Numbered from the stretch's first letter, positions 24,885 through 34,677 are shown. The stretch is 64,000 nucleotides of DNA from Clostridium_AD sp050717545 (GCF_050717545.1 NZ_JBOITN010000008.1:1-64000); one strand, 5' to 3'. Program-made: numbers and translations. The notes: generated by a model from the letters alone, not told the origin.

Positions 24885-24913
24885 TTGACAACAGACATCA
24901 TACAACGTAAAAT
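24885..24913 (+). promoter_or_regulatory. ilvD promoter with embedded GACATC operator
   Basis: A near-perfect promoter: TTGACA (24,885-24,890), 17-nt spacer, TAAAAT (24,908-24,913). The spacer contains CAGACATCATAC, matching the site upstream of the GntR gene, so bound repressor would block polymerase. Confidence 0.75.
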
Positions 24914-24957
24914 GAAACATACAACTAATTATTATAATATAAAAAGGTGGTAATGTT

Positions 24958-26628
24958 ATGAGAAGTGATGTAGTAAAAAAAGGTACAAGCAGAGCACCTC
25001 AACGTGCACTCCTTAACGCGTTGGGTTTAACAAAAGAAGAAATGGAAAGACCCCTTGTAGGTATTGTAAATTCAAAGAATGATATCGTACCTGGTCATAT
25101 AAATTTAGATAAAATTGTAGAAGCTGTAAAAATTGGTGTAGCAATGGCAGGAGGTACTCCGATTGTTTTTCCTGCAATTGCCGTTTGTGATGGAATTGCA
25201 ATGGGACATCAAGGAATGAAGTATTCACTTGCAACAAGGGATTTAATAGCAGATTCTACAGAAGCAATGGCAATGGCACATGCTTTTGATGCATTAGTAA
25301 TGGTGCCTAATTGTGATAAAAATGTACCAGGTCTACTAATGGCAGCAGCAAGAGTTAATATACCGACTATTTTTGTAAGTGGTGGACCAATGCTTGCTGG
25401 AAAAATCGATGGATGCAAAACAAGTTTTTCAAGCATAGCTGAAGCAGTTGGTTCTTTTAATGTAGGTAAGGTTACAGAGGAAAAATTAGAAGAGTTTGAG
25501 AATAAGTGTTGCCCTACCTGTGGTTCTTGCTCTGGTATGTATACGGCTAATAGCATGAATTGTTTAACCGAAGTTCTTGGAATGGGACTTGGCGGTAATG
25601 GAACTATTCCGGCGGTTTATTCGCAGAGGATAAGACTTGCAAAACATGCTGGCATGAAAATCATGGAATTACTTGAAAAGGATATAAGACCCAGAGATAT
25701 TATGACAGAAGGTGCATTTAAAAATGCTCTAACTATGGATATGGCACTTGGATGTAGTACAAACAGTATGCTTCATCTGCCAGCAATCGCACATGAGGTA
25801 GGTATTGAATTAAATGTTGATATGGCAAATGCAATTAGTGATAAGACTCCTAATCTTTGTCATCTTGCGCCTGCAGGACACACTTATGTTGAGGATTTGA
25901 ATGAGGCAGGCGGAGTTTATGCAGTTATGAATGAGATAAACAAATTGAATTTGTTAAACACAAATTTGATTACATGCACAGGTAAAACTGTTGCAGAAAA
26001 CATTAAAGGCTGCGAAATTAAGGATACAGAGGTAATTAGAACTGTTACAAATCCTTATAGTGTTACTGGTGGAATTGCTGTTCTTAAAGGTAATCTTGCA
26101 CCAGATTCATGCGTTGTAAAACGCTCAGCTGTGTCAGATGAAATGTTAAAACATCAAGGTCCAGCAAGAGTGTTTGATTGTGAAGAAGATGCGCTAAGTG
26201 CTATAAATTCAGACCAAATTATTCCAGGAGACGTTATTGTTATTCGTTATGAAGGTCCTAAGGGTGGGCCTGGAATGAGAGAAATGCTAAATCCAACATC
26301 TGCAATTATGGGACGAGGACTCGGTAATAGTGTAGCTCTTATAACAGATGGACGGTTTAGCGGTGCAACTCGTGGTGCTGCAATTGGGCACGTTTCACCT
26401 GAAGCGGCTGTTGGTGGAAATATTGCATTAATTGAAGAGGGAGATATTATATCAATAAATATCAATGCGAATACTATTGATTTTGAAGTAAGCGACGAAG
26501 AACTTAAAATAAGAAAAGCAAATTGGAAACCAAGACAACCTAAAATTACAACAGGTTATCTTGCTAGGTATGCTGCATTAGTTTCATCAGGAAATAAAGG
26601 TGCTATTCTAGAAATTCCTAAATACTAA
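24958..26628 (+). CDS. ilvD: Dihydroxy-acid dehydratase
   Basis: A 556-residue full-length IlvD/Edd family enzyme, which dehydrates 2,3-dihydroxy acids to 2-keto acids in valine, leucine and isoleucine synthesis. The Fe-S cysteines are in PNCDKNVPG and CCPTCGSCSGM; the substrate and Mg region includes GHQGM and the final GRFSGATRGAAIGH. RBS AAAGGTGGTAATGTT. No other ilv gene is in the window. The lone position behind a FadR-type regulator leaves open a sugar-acid dehydratase role, but the sequence looks like true IlvD. Confidence 0.92.
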   Translation: MRSDVVKKGTSRAPQRALLNALGLTKEEMERPLVGIVNSKNDIVPGHINLDKIVEAVKIGVAMAGGTPIVFPAIAVCDGIAMGHQGMKYSLATRDLIADSTEAMAMAHAFDALVMVPNCDKNVPGLLMAAARVNIPTIFVSGGPMLAGKIDGCKTSFSSIAEAVGSFNVGKVTEEKLEEFENKCCPTCGSCSGMYTANSMNCLTEVLGMGLGGNGTIPAVYSQRIRLAKHAGMKIMELLEKDIRPRDIMTEGAFKNALTMDMALGCSTNSMLHLPAIAHEVGIELNVDMANAISDKTPNLCHLAPAGHTYVEDLNEAGGVYAVMNEINKLNLLNTNLITCTGKTVAENIKGCEIKDTEVIRTVTNPYSVTGGIAVLKGNLAPDSCVVKRSAVSDEMLKHQGPARVFDCEEDALSAINSDQIIPGDVIVIRYEGPKGGPGMREMLNPTSAIMGRGLGNSVALITDGRFSGATRGAAIGHVSPEAAVGGNIALIEEGDIISININANTIDFEVSDEELKIRKANWKPRQPKITTGYLARYAALVSSGNKGAILEIPKY

Positions 26629-26700
26629 TTTAATATTTTAAATAAATATAATAGCTTTTATATTACTTTGTTGTGAAGTTATGATATTGGTTATAAAAAA

Positions 26701-26753
26701 AATAGCTGAACCATTGAAAACAATATTATATTGTTTTCAATGGTTCAGCTATT
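26701..26753 (-). terminator. Perfect 25-bp stem terminator
   Basis: A 25-nt arm (26,701-26,725) and its exact complement (26,729-26,753) flank a 3-nt loop. Read leftward, a run of eight T follows (the A-run at about 26,693-26,702). It terminates the decayed leftward gene next to it and could also stop ilvD transcripts. Confidence 0.85.
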
Positions 26754-26754
26754 A

Positions 26755-26997
26755 TTAATTTGAATTATTTAAGCTTGCTGCCATACTTTTTACAGCAGTT
26801 TTTATGGTATTTAGCGTATATTCTCTATTTCTTTGGGTTACTCCAATAAAATCATATTTTATACCTTTAACATGATCTACAAATCTTTAGAATGAAGCAA
26901 GGGTAGAAATACATCCATTACCAGTTCCTCCAAGAGCAGCAACACATATAAAAGGTTTTCCAGCTAAATTGTTTTTATCCCCATTAGTTGCTTCATG
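26755..26997 (-). pseudogene. C-terminal remnant of a flavodoxin-fold reductase
   Basis: On the minus strand, one frame reads LAGKPFICVAALGGTGNGC...TLASF, a TAA (26,887-26,889), then RFVDHVKGIKYDFIGVTQR...NTIKTAVKSMAASL and a stop. This resembles the end of an NADPH-dependent FMN reductase/flavodoxin family protein. The 5' part is missing upstream of 26,997, where stops occur in frame. It is non-functional. The family assignment is tentative. Confidence 0.6.
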
Positions 26998-27125
26998 TCT
27001 CTACAGTGTACAGATGTTATTGTTTTTTTATGGTTTTGCATATATAATTGGAGGAGATTATAATAGATTTCAATTAAATGTAATAAATATATATTATTTC
27101 AAATCAATTCAAGGAAGTGTTAATA

Positions 27126-28043
27126 ATGCTTGGGAGAAGATTACGTATAGGGGACACTATTGGGCTTATTTCGCCTGCCAGTCCAGAAAATGTAGAAGCA
27201 ATAAAAAATGCTATAATATTTTTAAAAAATCAAGGGTTTAATATAGTAGAGGGAAAACACTTATATGATAAGTGGGGATATCTCGCAGGCAAGGATAAAG
27301 ACAGAGCAAGTGATATTATGGAAATGTTTAAAAATGACGAAGTTGATATGATACTCTGCATAAGAGGTGGTTATGGCTCAAGCAGACTAATCCCATATCT
27401 AGATTTTGATATAATTAAAAAGAATCCAAAGATATTTGCAGGATTTAGTGATATAACAGTTTTTCTAAATTTATTTTATGAAAAATGCGGACTTATTACA
27501 TTCCATAGCCCAATGGGAACTTCTAATTTAGAAGACATTGAAACATTTAAAAGTTTTATGTACACATTTACGGAGGGGTATAATCCATATATTATTAAAA
27601 ATTCGTCAGCATTTGAAACTAATTGTATTACTGGAGGAATAGCCCTGGGTAACCTTGTAGGTGGCAATCTTAGTTTAATATGTAGCTCGCTTGGGACTCC
27701 TTATGAAATGGATACTAGGGGTAAAATACTATTTATAGAAGAGGTTGGTGAGGCGCCTTATAAAATTGATAGAATGCTAACACAACTTCTATTAGCTAAA
27801 AAACTTAAGCAATGCAGTGGCATTATATTAGGACAATTTAAAAATTGTGATTTACCTCATTATGAAAGAAGCCTAACACTCGAAGAAGTTTTTCACGATA
27901 GATTATACAATTTAAACATTCCTATGTTTTCAGGGTTTTGTTCAGGACACGATTATCCAAAACTCACTCTTCCAATTGGAGCAAAGGTAAAAATGGATGC
28001 AGAAAGTGGAAGCATTAATGTAATGGAAGCAGTAGTAGAATGA
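27126..28043 (+). CDS. LD-carboxypeptidase (peptidase family S66)
   Basis: A 305-residue S66 enzyme that removes the terminal D-alanine from muropeptide tetrapeptides during wall recycling, or acts on microcin-like substrates in the MccF branch. The nucleophilic Ser is in FAGFSDIT, with the upstream RGGYGSSRLIPYLD loop; the Glu is in ILFIEEVGE and the His in SGHDYPKLTLPIG. ATG 27,126 has RBS AAGGAAGTG; the GTG at 27,117 overlaps the RBS. Confidence 0.88.
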   Translation: MLGRRLRIGDTIGLISPASPENVEAIKNAIIFLKNQGFNIVEGKHLYDKWGYLAGKDKDRASDIMEMFKNDEVDMILCIRGGYGSSRLIPYLDFDIIKKNPKIFAGFSDITVFLNLFYEKCGLITFHSPMGTSNLEDIETFKSFMYTFTEGYNPYIIKNSSAFETNCITGGIALGNLVGGNLSLICSSLGTPYEMDTRGKILFIEEVGEAPYKIDRMLTQLLLAKKLKQCSGIILGQFKNCDLPHYERSLTLEEVFHDRLYNLNIPMFSGFCSGHDYPKLTLPIGAKVKMDAESGSINVMEAVVE

Positions 28044-28127
28044 TTTAAAATATAAGAAAATAGCATATATTAGTATTATATGGTGGGCTAATTGCTCACT
28101 ATATTTCTATAAGAGGAAGGTGATATT

Positions 28128-28575
28128 ATTAATGATTTTAAAATTCTTTTAGTTGAAGATGAAAAACTTATGTCAACATTTGTTGAGATGGAATTAGATC
28201 ATGAAGGATATAAAGTAGATGTGGCGTATGATGGGCGTGAAGCTTTAAAAATATCAGATAGAAATGATTATGATTTAATACTTCTCGATGTTATGATACC
28301 AGGACTTAATGGAGTTGAGGTTTGCAAAGAAATAAGGAAATCATCCCAAGTACCTATTGTTATGCTTACTGCAAAAAGTGATATATCTGATAAGGTTCTA
28401 GGTCTAGATGTAGGTGCGAATGATTACCTTACAAAACCATTTGCAATAGAAGAACTATTGGCAAGAATTAGGGTGTATCAAAGAAATAAATTCCTTTTGA
28501 TAAGATAATAGATTCTAAAGAGAATGATAAACATTTAGTATATAAAAATTTAAAAATTGGCACTAAAGCATACGG
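28128..28575 (+). pseudogene. Response regulator cut down to its receiver domain
   Basis: The receiver domain is complete: KILLVEDE, phosphorylated Asp in LILLDVMIPG, VMLTAKSD and Lys in DYLTKPF. Its frame ends at a TAA near 28,506 after LLARIRVYQRNKF. Two bases on, another frame continues the family sequence (IPFDKIIDSKENDKHLVYKNLKI), so a frameshift occurs near 28,488. The OmpR-type DNA-binding domain is then lost by a deletion that joins the linker to the kinase gene. No ATG is found at the receiver start; translation would need ATT or a lost codon. Confidence 0.75.
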
Positions 28576-29373
28576 GACCATATATATTCAGGTAGTTAAA
28601 AACATGGATAACGAATATGATTTTATGAAAATTTTATTTGTTTTAATGATAATAGCTGATTTTATAGGTAGTATATTTTCAATTATAGACTTCAGGAAGC
28701 TTTTGATAGGCAAACTCAGTTTGTATCTGATGCATCACATGAGCTTAGAACACCTATTGCTGTTATTCAGGGATATGCAAATCTTATAGATAGATGGGGG
28801 AAAGATGACAGAGAAGCCTTAGAAAAGTCTATCCATGCTATTAAATTAGAAAGTAGTAATATGGCAAGTTTAGTTGAAAAATTATTATTTATTGCAAAGG
28901 GTAATAGCGTAAACCAAAGAATAGAGAAAAAACAATTTTTGCTTAATGAGCTTATTAGCGAAGTGTTTGGAGAAAGCATACTTATAGATAATACCCATCT
29001 AATATCTTGTTCTAAAAATGATATTGTTAGTATATTTGCAGATTATAAAATGATAAAGCAGATGAATAGGATATTAATTGATAATAGTATAAAATTTACG
29101 CCCATACAAGGAGAAATTGATATAAGTTCAGAGGTTCAAAATAAAAAGGTAAAAATAAGTGTTAGTGATAGTGGAATAGGAATACCAAAAGAAGATATCC
29201 AAAACATATTTGAAAGATTTTATACTGTTGATAAATCTAGATCTAAAGAAAAAGGTGGCATGGGACTTGGATTATCAATTGCTAAATTGATTGTGGATTT
29301 ACATAAAGCAAGTATTAATGTAGAAAGCACGGAAGGTATAGGAACAAAGATAACCATTATGTTGAATATTTAG
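28576..29373 (+). pseudogene. Sensor histidine kinase with internal deletion and frameshift
   Basis: The frame inherited from the receiver gene enters a kinase at GTIYIQVVKNMDNEYDF with a membrane segment (ILFVLMIIADFIGSIFSII). At about 28,688 sequence jumps, in another frame, to LQEAFDRQTQFVSDASHELRTP, the phospho-acceptor His box. The HAMP domain in between is gone. The C-terminal half is intact: N box, SDSGIGIPKED, GMGLGLSIAK. The extracellular sensor and HAMP are missing, so signalling is dead. Confidence 0.78.
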
Positions 29374-29398
29374 ATATTATCGAGGAAACAGTTTGTGT

Positions 29399-29482
29399 AA
29401 AAAAAGTATATATTACGGATAATGCATTTGAATTAGTAGTTCTTAGCGAAGTCAGTGCATTAGCAGCAATATATACTTTTTT
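29399..29482 (+). repeat. Imperfect 84-nt palindrome after the broken kinase
   Basis: AAAAAAGTATATATT (to 29,414) pairs with AATATATACTTTTTT (29,468-29,482), and inside it TAATGCA pairs with TGCATTA. The right arm ends in a T-run, so it can act as a terminator. The length and nested arms also resemble a small non-autonomous palindromic element. Confidence 0.6.
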
Positions 29483-29592
29483 ATCTATTATTAAGTTAGA
29501 TCTAAGACATTTTTAATCTTATTTTAATTTTGATTATATATAATATACAATATTGGGGCGTTTATAGAGGCATCTAGAGATGAAAAAGGGGA

Positions 29593-30144
29593 ATGATGAA
29601 AATGATATCGTTAATGCAGAGATTTGATAGCTCAATACTATTGTATATAAAAGATAACATGCATGGGACTATTATGGATAAAAGCATGGTGATATCAACA
29701 TACTTAGGTAATGGAGGAGTCATATGGATTATAATAATAGTTATGCTTTTGATAAATAAAAAATATAGAAAAATTGGATTTATGGCTTTAGGAGCTTTAG
29801 TATTAAGTACAATTTTAGGAGAAGAGATATTGAAAAATGTAGTTAGGCGTATTAGGCCATCAGAAAATATATCTGCAATGGACCTTCTAATTTCAAAACC
29901 TTTATCTTATTCATTTCCATCAGGGCACACTACTTCATCATTCGCGGTGGCAGGAGTACTTGTAAGATATTTTAAACGTTATGCAGTTGCGTTTTTAGGG
30001 TTAGCATCTTTAATCGGATTTTCAAGATTATATTTATATGTACATTATCCTACAGACATTTTGGCGGGGATTGTTTTAGGGCTTTTATGTAGTGCAATAA
30101 TAATTCACTTATTTGATAAAACAAACCATAAAATAAGTATATAA
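29593..30144 (+). CDS. PAP2-family membrane phosphatase
   Basis: A 183-residue integral membrane protein with the three PAP2 motifs: KNVVRRIRP, YSFPSGHTT and SRLYLYVHYPTDILAG. The family dephosphorylates lipid phosphates such as undecaprenyl pyrophosphate or phosphatidylglycerol phosphate at the outer membrane face. Five or six hydrophobic segments are visible. ATG 29,593, 29,596 or 29,602 could be the start; AAAGGGG lies just upstream. Confidence 0.87.
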   Translation: MMKMISLMQRFDSSILLYIKDNMHGTIMDKSMVISTYLGNGGVIWIIIIVMLLINKKYRKIGFMALGALVLSTILGEEILKNVVRRIRPSENISAMDLLISKPLSYSFPSGHTTSSFAVAGVLVRYFKRYAVAFLGLASLIGFSRLYLYVHYPTDILAGIVLGLLCSAIIIHLFDKTNHKISI

Positions 30145-30269
30145 TATAAAATAAAATTATAATACAAAGTGAGAAAATCTTATGGGATAAAATTTGCAAG
30201 GCAAAACATTATATATTTTATAATGTGATTATTGCAGTATACCACCCAATAAGCAAAAGGATGGGAATA

Positions 30270-31304
30270 ATGACAAATATAAAAAAAAATACGAAAATGA
30301 TAAGAAAAAAGAGTAGAATTATTTTATTATTCATAATTTTTGAGTTAATGTTCACTGCTGTTACAGGACCATTTATACTATATTATGGTCCGTTTAAAAA
30401 TGTAAAGACTACCGTTGTAGGAGCAGCTATGACTACTTTCACATTACAGTGGCTCGCAACATCATTTTTATCAGATGAAAAAATAGAACAAATTATGAGT
30501 GAACAAACTGTGGATGTTATAGCTCAAGATAATTTAAATGGAGTAGATTCTGGCGTAAATGTAGAAAATAAGAATGATGATGGTATTGAAAGATATGAGA
30601 TTACAGGGAGGAAATTTAAGGGACACTTGTTAGTTATTAAAGACCCAACTAGACTAAAAGTAGGTTATAGCAATATGCTAGGCATGGAAGGACAATTAAC
30701 CAGTGATATGGCGAGAGACAATAATGCTATTGCGGCAATTAATGGTGGAGGTTTTACAGATAACCTTGCTGGATCAAAGTGGACAGGTACAGGTTCAAAC
30801 CCAGTTGGAATCATAATGTCTAATGGAAAAATTATTTTTGATGGTATAAAAAATGAAAATCAAACAAGGGAAACTGTAGCATTAACTAAATCAGGAAAGT
30901 TATTAGTTGGTTTATATTCAATTAAAGAAATACAGGATTTTGGAGTAATGGAAGCCGTGTCTTTTGGACCAGCTATGATAGTTAATGGACGTAAGGCTAT
31001 AACTAAAGGCGATGGGGGATGGGGAATAGCACCAAGAACTTGTATTGGCCAAAGGGAGGATGGAGCACTATTACTATTGGTCATTGATGGTAGAAAACTA
31101 AATAGCATAGGTGCTACTTTAAAGGAGGCGCAAGATGTGCTTTATGATCATGGTGCTTATAACGCTACTAATTTAGATGGCGGATCTTCTTCTACTATGT
31201 TTTATAATGATGAAATCATAAACAATCCGTGTGGCAGCTTGGGGGAGAGATCAATTGCTTCAATTTTATATATAGAAAAAAGGTTAGAAAATAAACAAAG
31301 TTAA
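30270..31304 (+). CDS. Phosphodiester glycosidase (NAGPA domain) protein
   Basis: About 344 residues. One membrane anchor (IILLFIIFELMFTAVTGPFI) places the body outside. The NAGPA/DUF2233 domain shows AAINGGGFTD, APRTCIGQREDGALLLLVIDGR (as two adjacent strands) and NLDGGSSSTMFY, the usual catalytic and metal signatures. The family includes the mammalian uncovering enzyme and bacterial polysaccharide-related hydrolases. ATG 30,270 fits the upstream AAAAGGATGGG better than earlier in-frame starts. Confidence 0.85.
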   Translation: MTNIKKNTKMIRKKSRIILLFIIFELMFTAVTGPFILYYGPFKNVKTTVVGAAMTTFTLQWLATSFLSDEKIEQIMSEQTVDVIAQDNLNGVDSGVNVENKNDDGIERYEITGRKFKGHLLVIKDPTRLKVGYSNMLGMEGQLTSDMARDNNAIAAINGGGFTDNLAGSKWTGTGSNPVGIIMSNGKIIFDGIKNENQTRETVALTKSGKLLVGLYSIKEIQDFGVMEAVSFGPAMIVNGRKAITKGDGGWGIAPRTCIGQREDGALLLLVIDGRKLNSIGATLKEAQDVLYDHGAYNATNLDGGSSSTMFYNDEIINNPCGSLGERSIASILYIEKRLENKQS

Positions 31305-31326
31305 CAACAATTTCTATGAAAATAAA

Positions 31327-31366
31327 AATGAAAAGGACTGGACTTGATGTCGACCTTTTCATTTAT
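31327..31366. terminator. Bidirectional terminator
   Basis: AATGAAAAGG pairs with CCTTTTCATT, with T-rich sequence to the right, between convergent genes. Confidence 0.75.
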
Positions 31367-31374
31367 TTATTTAT

Positions 31375-32652
31375 TTATATTAATTTTTCATTAAATATAT
31401 TAGTTAAGTTTAATCTATCTACTTTCTTCTTAATTTCATCTATATCCAAAGTATAAAGTCCAAGTTCTTTCATTCTTTTAAAATATGTTGCTCCTGCAAA
31501 GGTAAATCTGATTTTCCTTCCATTCTTAGAGTTTATTGTTTCATTTGCAGATGCTATTATGTCGCCAACGGCAAGCGTCCGAGGTAATATCAAAAGAGGT
31601 TTTCCTAGATAACTTTTTACTGCATTATAACCAGCTAAGGCCCCTGTTATCATAGCTTCAGTGTGACCTATAAATAGCCCTGATTTCTCTCCTGCGCAGA
31701 ACAAATTGTCTATTCCTATAACCTTCATACTATTAGTTCTTGGGGCTATAGATAAATACCGTATGGAATTTCCAATGCCTCCAGCATATGGGTCTACATA
31801 TTTTGCGTTTTCAAATCCTTTAATTTTTCTTAATTTTTCTAATGGATAAAAAGGCGTCATAAGTTTAACATCACCTGTATCTATTAGGATTATGTTTTCT
31901 GCAAACTCTTTTAGGGCGTATTGCTGACACACCTTTAGTTTGAGCTTATCCAAATTTACATCTTCATCTGGAATTTTTACTACAACTACTCCCGTAGCGT
32001 CCAGCTCCTTTGTAATATCAACAGATAAAGAACCTTTGGCTAGTTTACAAGAACCACTAAAGGCACCATATACACCATCTTCTCGTTCGCCTTTTAAGTC
32101 TTCTATTCCAGCTTTATTGCTTATACTTACTCTTCCTCCAAAAGCCGGACATCTTAAAACACACATTGCGCAACCATTTCCATATTTTACGCAGTTATTC
32201 ATTGGACCTGCTGAGCCTGTAGTCTCTATAAATACGTCAGCTTCAACATATGTCTTATCTGATAAATAAATACCTTTTATCTTATCATCTTCTTTTTTAA
32301 TATCTACTACTCTTGTTATCATATTAACTTCAATATCCATTACTTTTAAATATCTTGCAATTGCTGGTTCAATCTTGTTTGTATCATAAAGCCAGGCATT
32401 TTTATGTCCTGGGAAATCAATATTTTTATGTTTACTATTAGCATCAGTGATTTGTATAAAGTCACCTGCACCTAATGCTATTATCTCTTCTGCAGCAGTG
32501 TATCTACCATTATTTCTCATTATACCGCCTATATTACCAAGTCCTAAAAGCATGTCTGTTTTTTCATATAAAACAACTTCTGCACCAGCTTTTTTTGCTG
32601 TGATGGCTGCTGTGCAACCAGCCCATCCACCACCGATTATTATAACTTTCAA
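31375..32652 (-). CDS. FAD-dependent oxidoreductase, GidA-like fold
   Basis: A 425-residue flavoprotein. The dinucleotide-binding motif is at the very start (VIIIGGGWAGCTAAITAKKAG, with the second GxG strand ending in ..LYEKTDM). A Cys-rich segment (CAMCVLRCPAFGG, about 170-182) could be redox-active or bind a metal. A C-terminal FAD motif follows (IDNLFCAGEKSGLFIGHTEA). It resembles TrmFO/GidA-related proteins but lacks clear tRNA-binding features. RBS AAAGGAGGACAATATT (leftward). The substrate is unknown. Confidence 0.78.
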   Translation of the reverse strand: MKVIIIGGGWAGCTAAITAKKAGAEVVLYEKTDMLLGLGNIGGIMRNNGRYTAAEEIIALGAGDFIQITDANSKHKNIDFPGHKNAWLYDTNKIEPAIARYLKVMDIEVNMITRVVDIKKEDDKIKGIYLSDKTYVEADVFIETTGSAGPMNNCVKYGNGCAMCVLRCPAFGGRVSISNKAGIEDLKGEREDGVYGAFSGSCKLAKGSLSVDITKELDATGVVVVKIPDEDVNLDKLKLKVCQQYALKEFAENIILIDTGDVKLMTPFYPLEKLRKIKGFENAKYVDPYAGGIGNSIRYLSIAPRTNSMKVIGIDNLFCAGEKSGLFIGHTEAMITGALAGYNAVKSYLGKPLLILPRTLAVGDIIASANETINSKNGRKIRFTFAGATYFKRMKELGLYTLDIDEIKKKVDRLNLTNIFNEKLI

Positions 32653-33144
32653 AATATTGTCCTCCTTTAAAATATCTAATACATTATTTATGATTCCTTT
32701 TAATTCTATTGTAATAGTTATTGTATTATTACTTGTATTTAGATCAGATATTAGTTTTGTTAAAAAAAACTCTCAACAAATAAGTTGATAGTATTACGTT
32801 TTTATGTATAAATTATGATTTAATAATATAATCATCACTAAAGATTTTGCTATTTCAAAGGGAAGATGTGGTAGTTACCTGTGGCGTTCATGTTGATAAT
32901 ATAACCGTTGAAGAAATTGATATTATTATGGATATTGTACATGAATTAATAGATAATCAGTGTCACTTCGAATAAATTAGTTTAAAAATTTAAATGTAAA
33001 TATATAAAAAATATTGCATATTATACTATAAAGGTTTGTTATTCTGGTAAGATAGAGATAGTACTAGTATAAGAAGAGTAGTAAATACAAAACTAAGTGA
33101 TGTTTATTACTACAACCTAAAATGAATAGAAAGTTGGTGAATAG
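32653..33144. other. Intergenic region with a possible gene scrap
   Basis: These 492 nt contain the leftward promoter region of the flavoprotein and a short rightward frame, 32,847-32,975 (TTG start, 42 codons), reading EDVVVTCGVHVDNITVEE and on to CHFE. It has no RBS and looks like the tail of a lost gene. Nothing else is recognised. Confidence 0.35.
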
Positions 33145-34464
33145 ATGCTTGAATTAAGTGATATTCTTATATCTAAAGAATCAAATATTGAGAAAAAAAT
33201 ATATTCAAAATCTTCACTGGTCGGTATAAGTCACGGTCTTGAAGATATGGTAATTGAATTTAAGTTGAATTCGGAGATTTTTGTGGTATTTCAAAAATTT
33301 GAATTTTTTATGGTAGAAGTTGAAAGATACAAAATTCTTGATAGTATATGTAAAAAAGTTTATGTATTTGCTAGAAATATTAATTTCGATTGTGTAAAAT
33401 ATTTCAAAAACACCATATTTATTGAACTTAATGAAAATGATTTAATGATAGAAGAGTGGAATATTATAGTGAATGACGAAAAACATCCCGCCGTTTTCAT
33501 AAGTAAGGAAGTGTTTTATAATCAGTCTGCAATAGAGGATCAATTTAGAAAGTTTAATGGGTTTTTAAGTTTTTCTGGAAATATATTAGCAGAAGCATTA
33601 ATAGTAATACAAAATAAACTAAAAAAATATGGTATTGATTATGAGTTAAAAAAGATTGACCGGGAAAATAAAGAGCAAGATATTATAACTAAAAAAATGA
33701 GCTTTTTTATAAATCGCACACTTAGTGAGATAGAAGATAAGAGTTCCCAATTGATCAACAAAAATAATATGCTTTCAAATGCATTAAGTGAAAATGGCGA
33801 GCTTACAAATGAAATTATAAAGCGGTTATGTTATGCAGCAGAATATAGGGATGATGATTCAGCGGTGCACATGGCGCGAATGAGTATATACACATCAATT
33901 TTATATGAAAAGGTAGAGACATCACAGGAAAAAAATAAATTGATGAATTATGCAGCCTTAATGCACGATATAGGAAAGATAGGGATTCCAGATTCAGTTC
34001 TCTTAAAACCAGGCAAACTTACAACCCATGAGTTTGAAATAATGAAAACACATACAACTATTGGTGCAAGGATACTTAAAGGGTCAAAGAGAGAGGTGAT
34101 TACAATGGCTTATGAACTAGCACAAAGTCACCATGAAAAATGGGATGGTAGTGGATATCCGTCAGGTCTTAAGGGAAAGGATATACCACTTACAGCAAGA
34201 GTTGTAGCTATTGCAGATGTTTTTGACGCATTATCTACGCAGAGAGTATATAAAAAGGCTTTTCCAATTGAAACTTGTTTAGCAATATTAAAATCAGAAA
34301 GGAATAAACATTTTGAAGGAGAAATTGTAGATTTGTTTTTAGAAAATATAGATAAAATACTTAAGTGCAAACATAGTATTGATTTAAAGTTTAGTGAATA
34401 TGTTAATGAAGATGTTTTTACGTTACTTTTCAATAATCCAATGAGCTTTTTTATTGACAGTTAG
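33145..34464 (+). CDS. DICT-domain HD-GYP protein, probable c-di-GMP phosphodiesterase
   Basis: A 439-residue cytoplasmic protein. The N-terminal about 150 residues match the DICT sensory domain (VVFQKFEFFMVEVERY, then VFARN). A helical linker leads to an HD-GYP domain from about 225: LMHDIGKIGIPDSVL, the distal HH in QSHHEKWDGSGYP, and ADVFDALSTQRVYK. HD-GYP enzymes hydrolyse cyclic di-GMP. Here the usual GYP triplet is intact, so activity is likely. It stands alone with RBS AAGTTGGTGAATAG. Confidence 0.88.
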   Translation: MLELSDILISKESNIEKKIYSKSSLVGISHGLEDMVIEFKLNSEIFVVFQKFEFFMVEVERYKILDSICKKVYVFARNINFDCVKYFKNTIFIELNENDLMIEEWNIIVNDEKHPAVFISKEVFYNQSAIEDQFRKFNGFLSFSGNILAEALIVIQNKLKKYGIDYELKKIDRENKEQDIITKKMSFFINRTLSEIEDKSSQLINKNNMLSNALSENGELTNEIIKRLCYAAEYRDDDSAVHMARMSIYTSILYEKVETSQEKNKLMNYAALMHDIGKIGIPDSVLLKPGKLTTHEFEIMKTHTTIGARILKGSKREVITMAYELAQSHHEKWDGSGYPSGLKGKDIPLTARVVAIADVFDALSTQRVYKKAFPIETCLAILKSERNKHFEGEIVDLFLENIDKILKCKHSIDLKFSEYVNEDVFTLLFNNPMSFFIDS

Positions 34465-34677
34465 AAAAATAAATCATATTATTTTGGTGCCACGAGGAAT
34501 TTTAAATAATTAACTAGGTCTAAACAATTTGATAACATAAACTTTACACTTAGCGACTATAATAATTGTATTGAATCTAATTTGAAATGAATCTATTTTA
34601 ATATCAATTTTAACTAAAGAACTTTGAGAATTTTAGTTTTGTTAATCTAATAATTTATTAGAAAGGTGAGGATTAAA

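Noticed and set aside
24870..24957. T-box or other riboswitch before ilvD
   Set aside because: Only 88 nt separate the genes, and they hold a promoter and operator-like site; there is no room for a leader RNA.
31940..32269. Rightward 109-residue frame opposite the flavoprotein
   Set aside because: Antisense shadow of a conserved gene with low-complexity composition.
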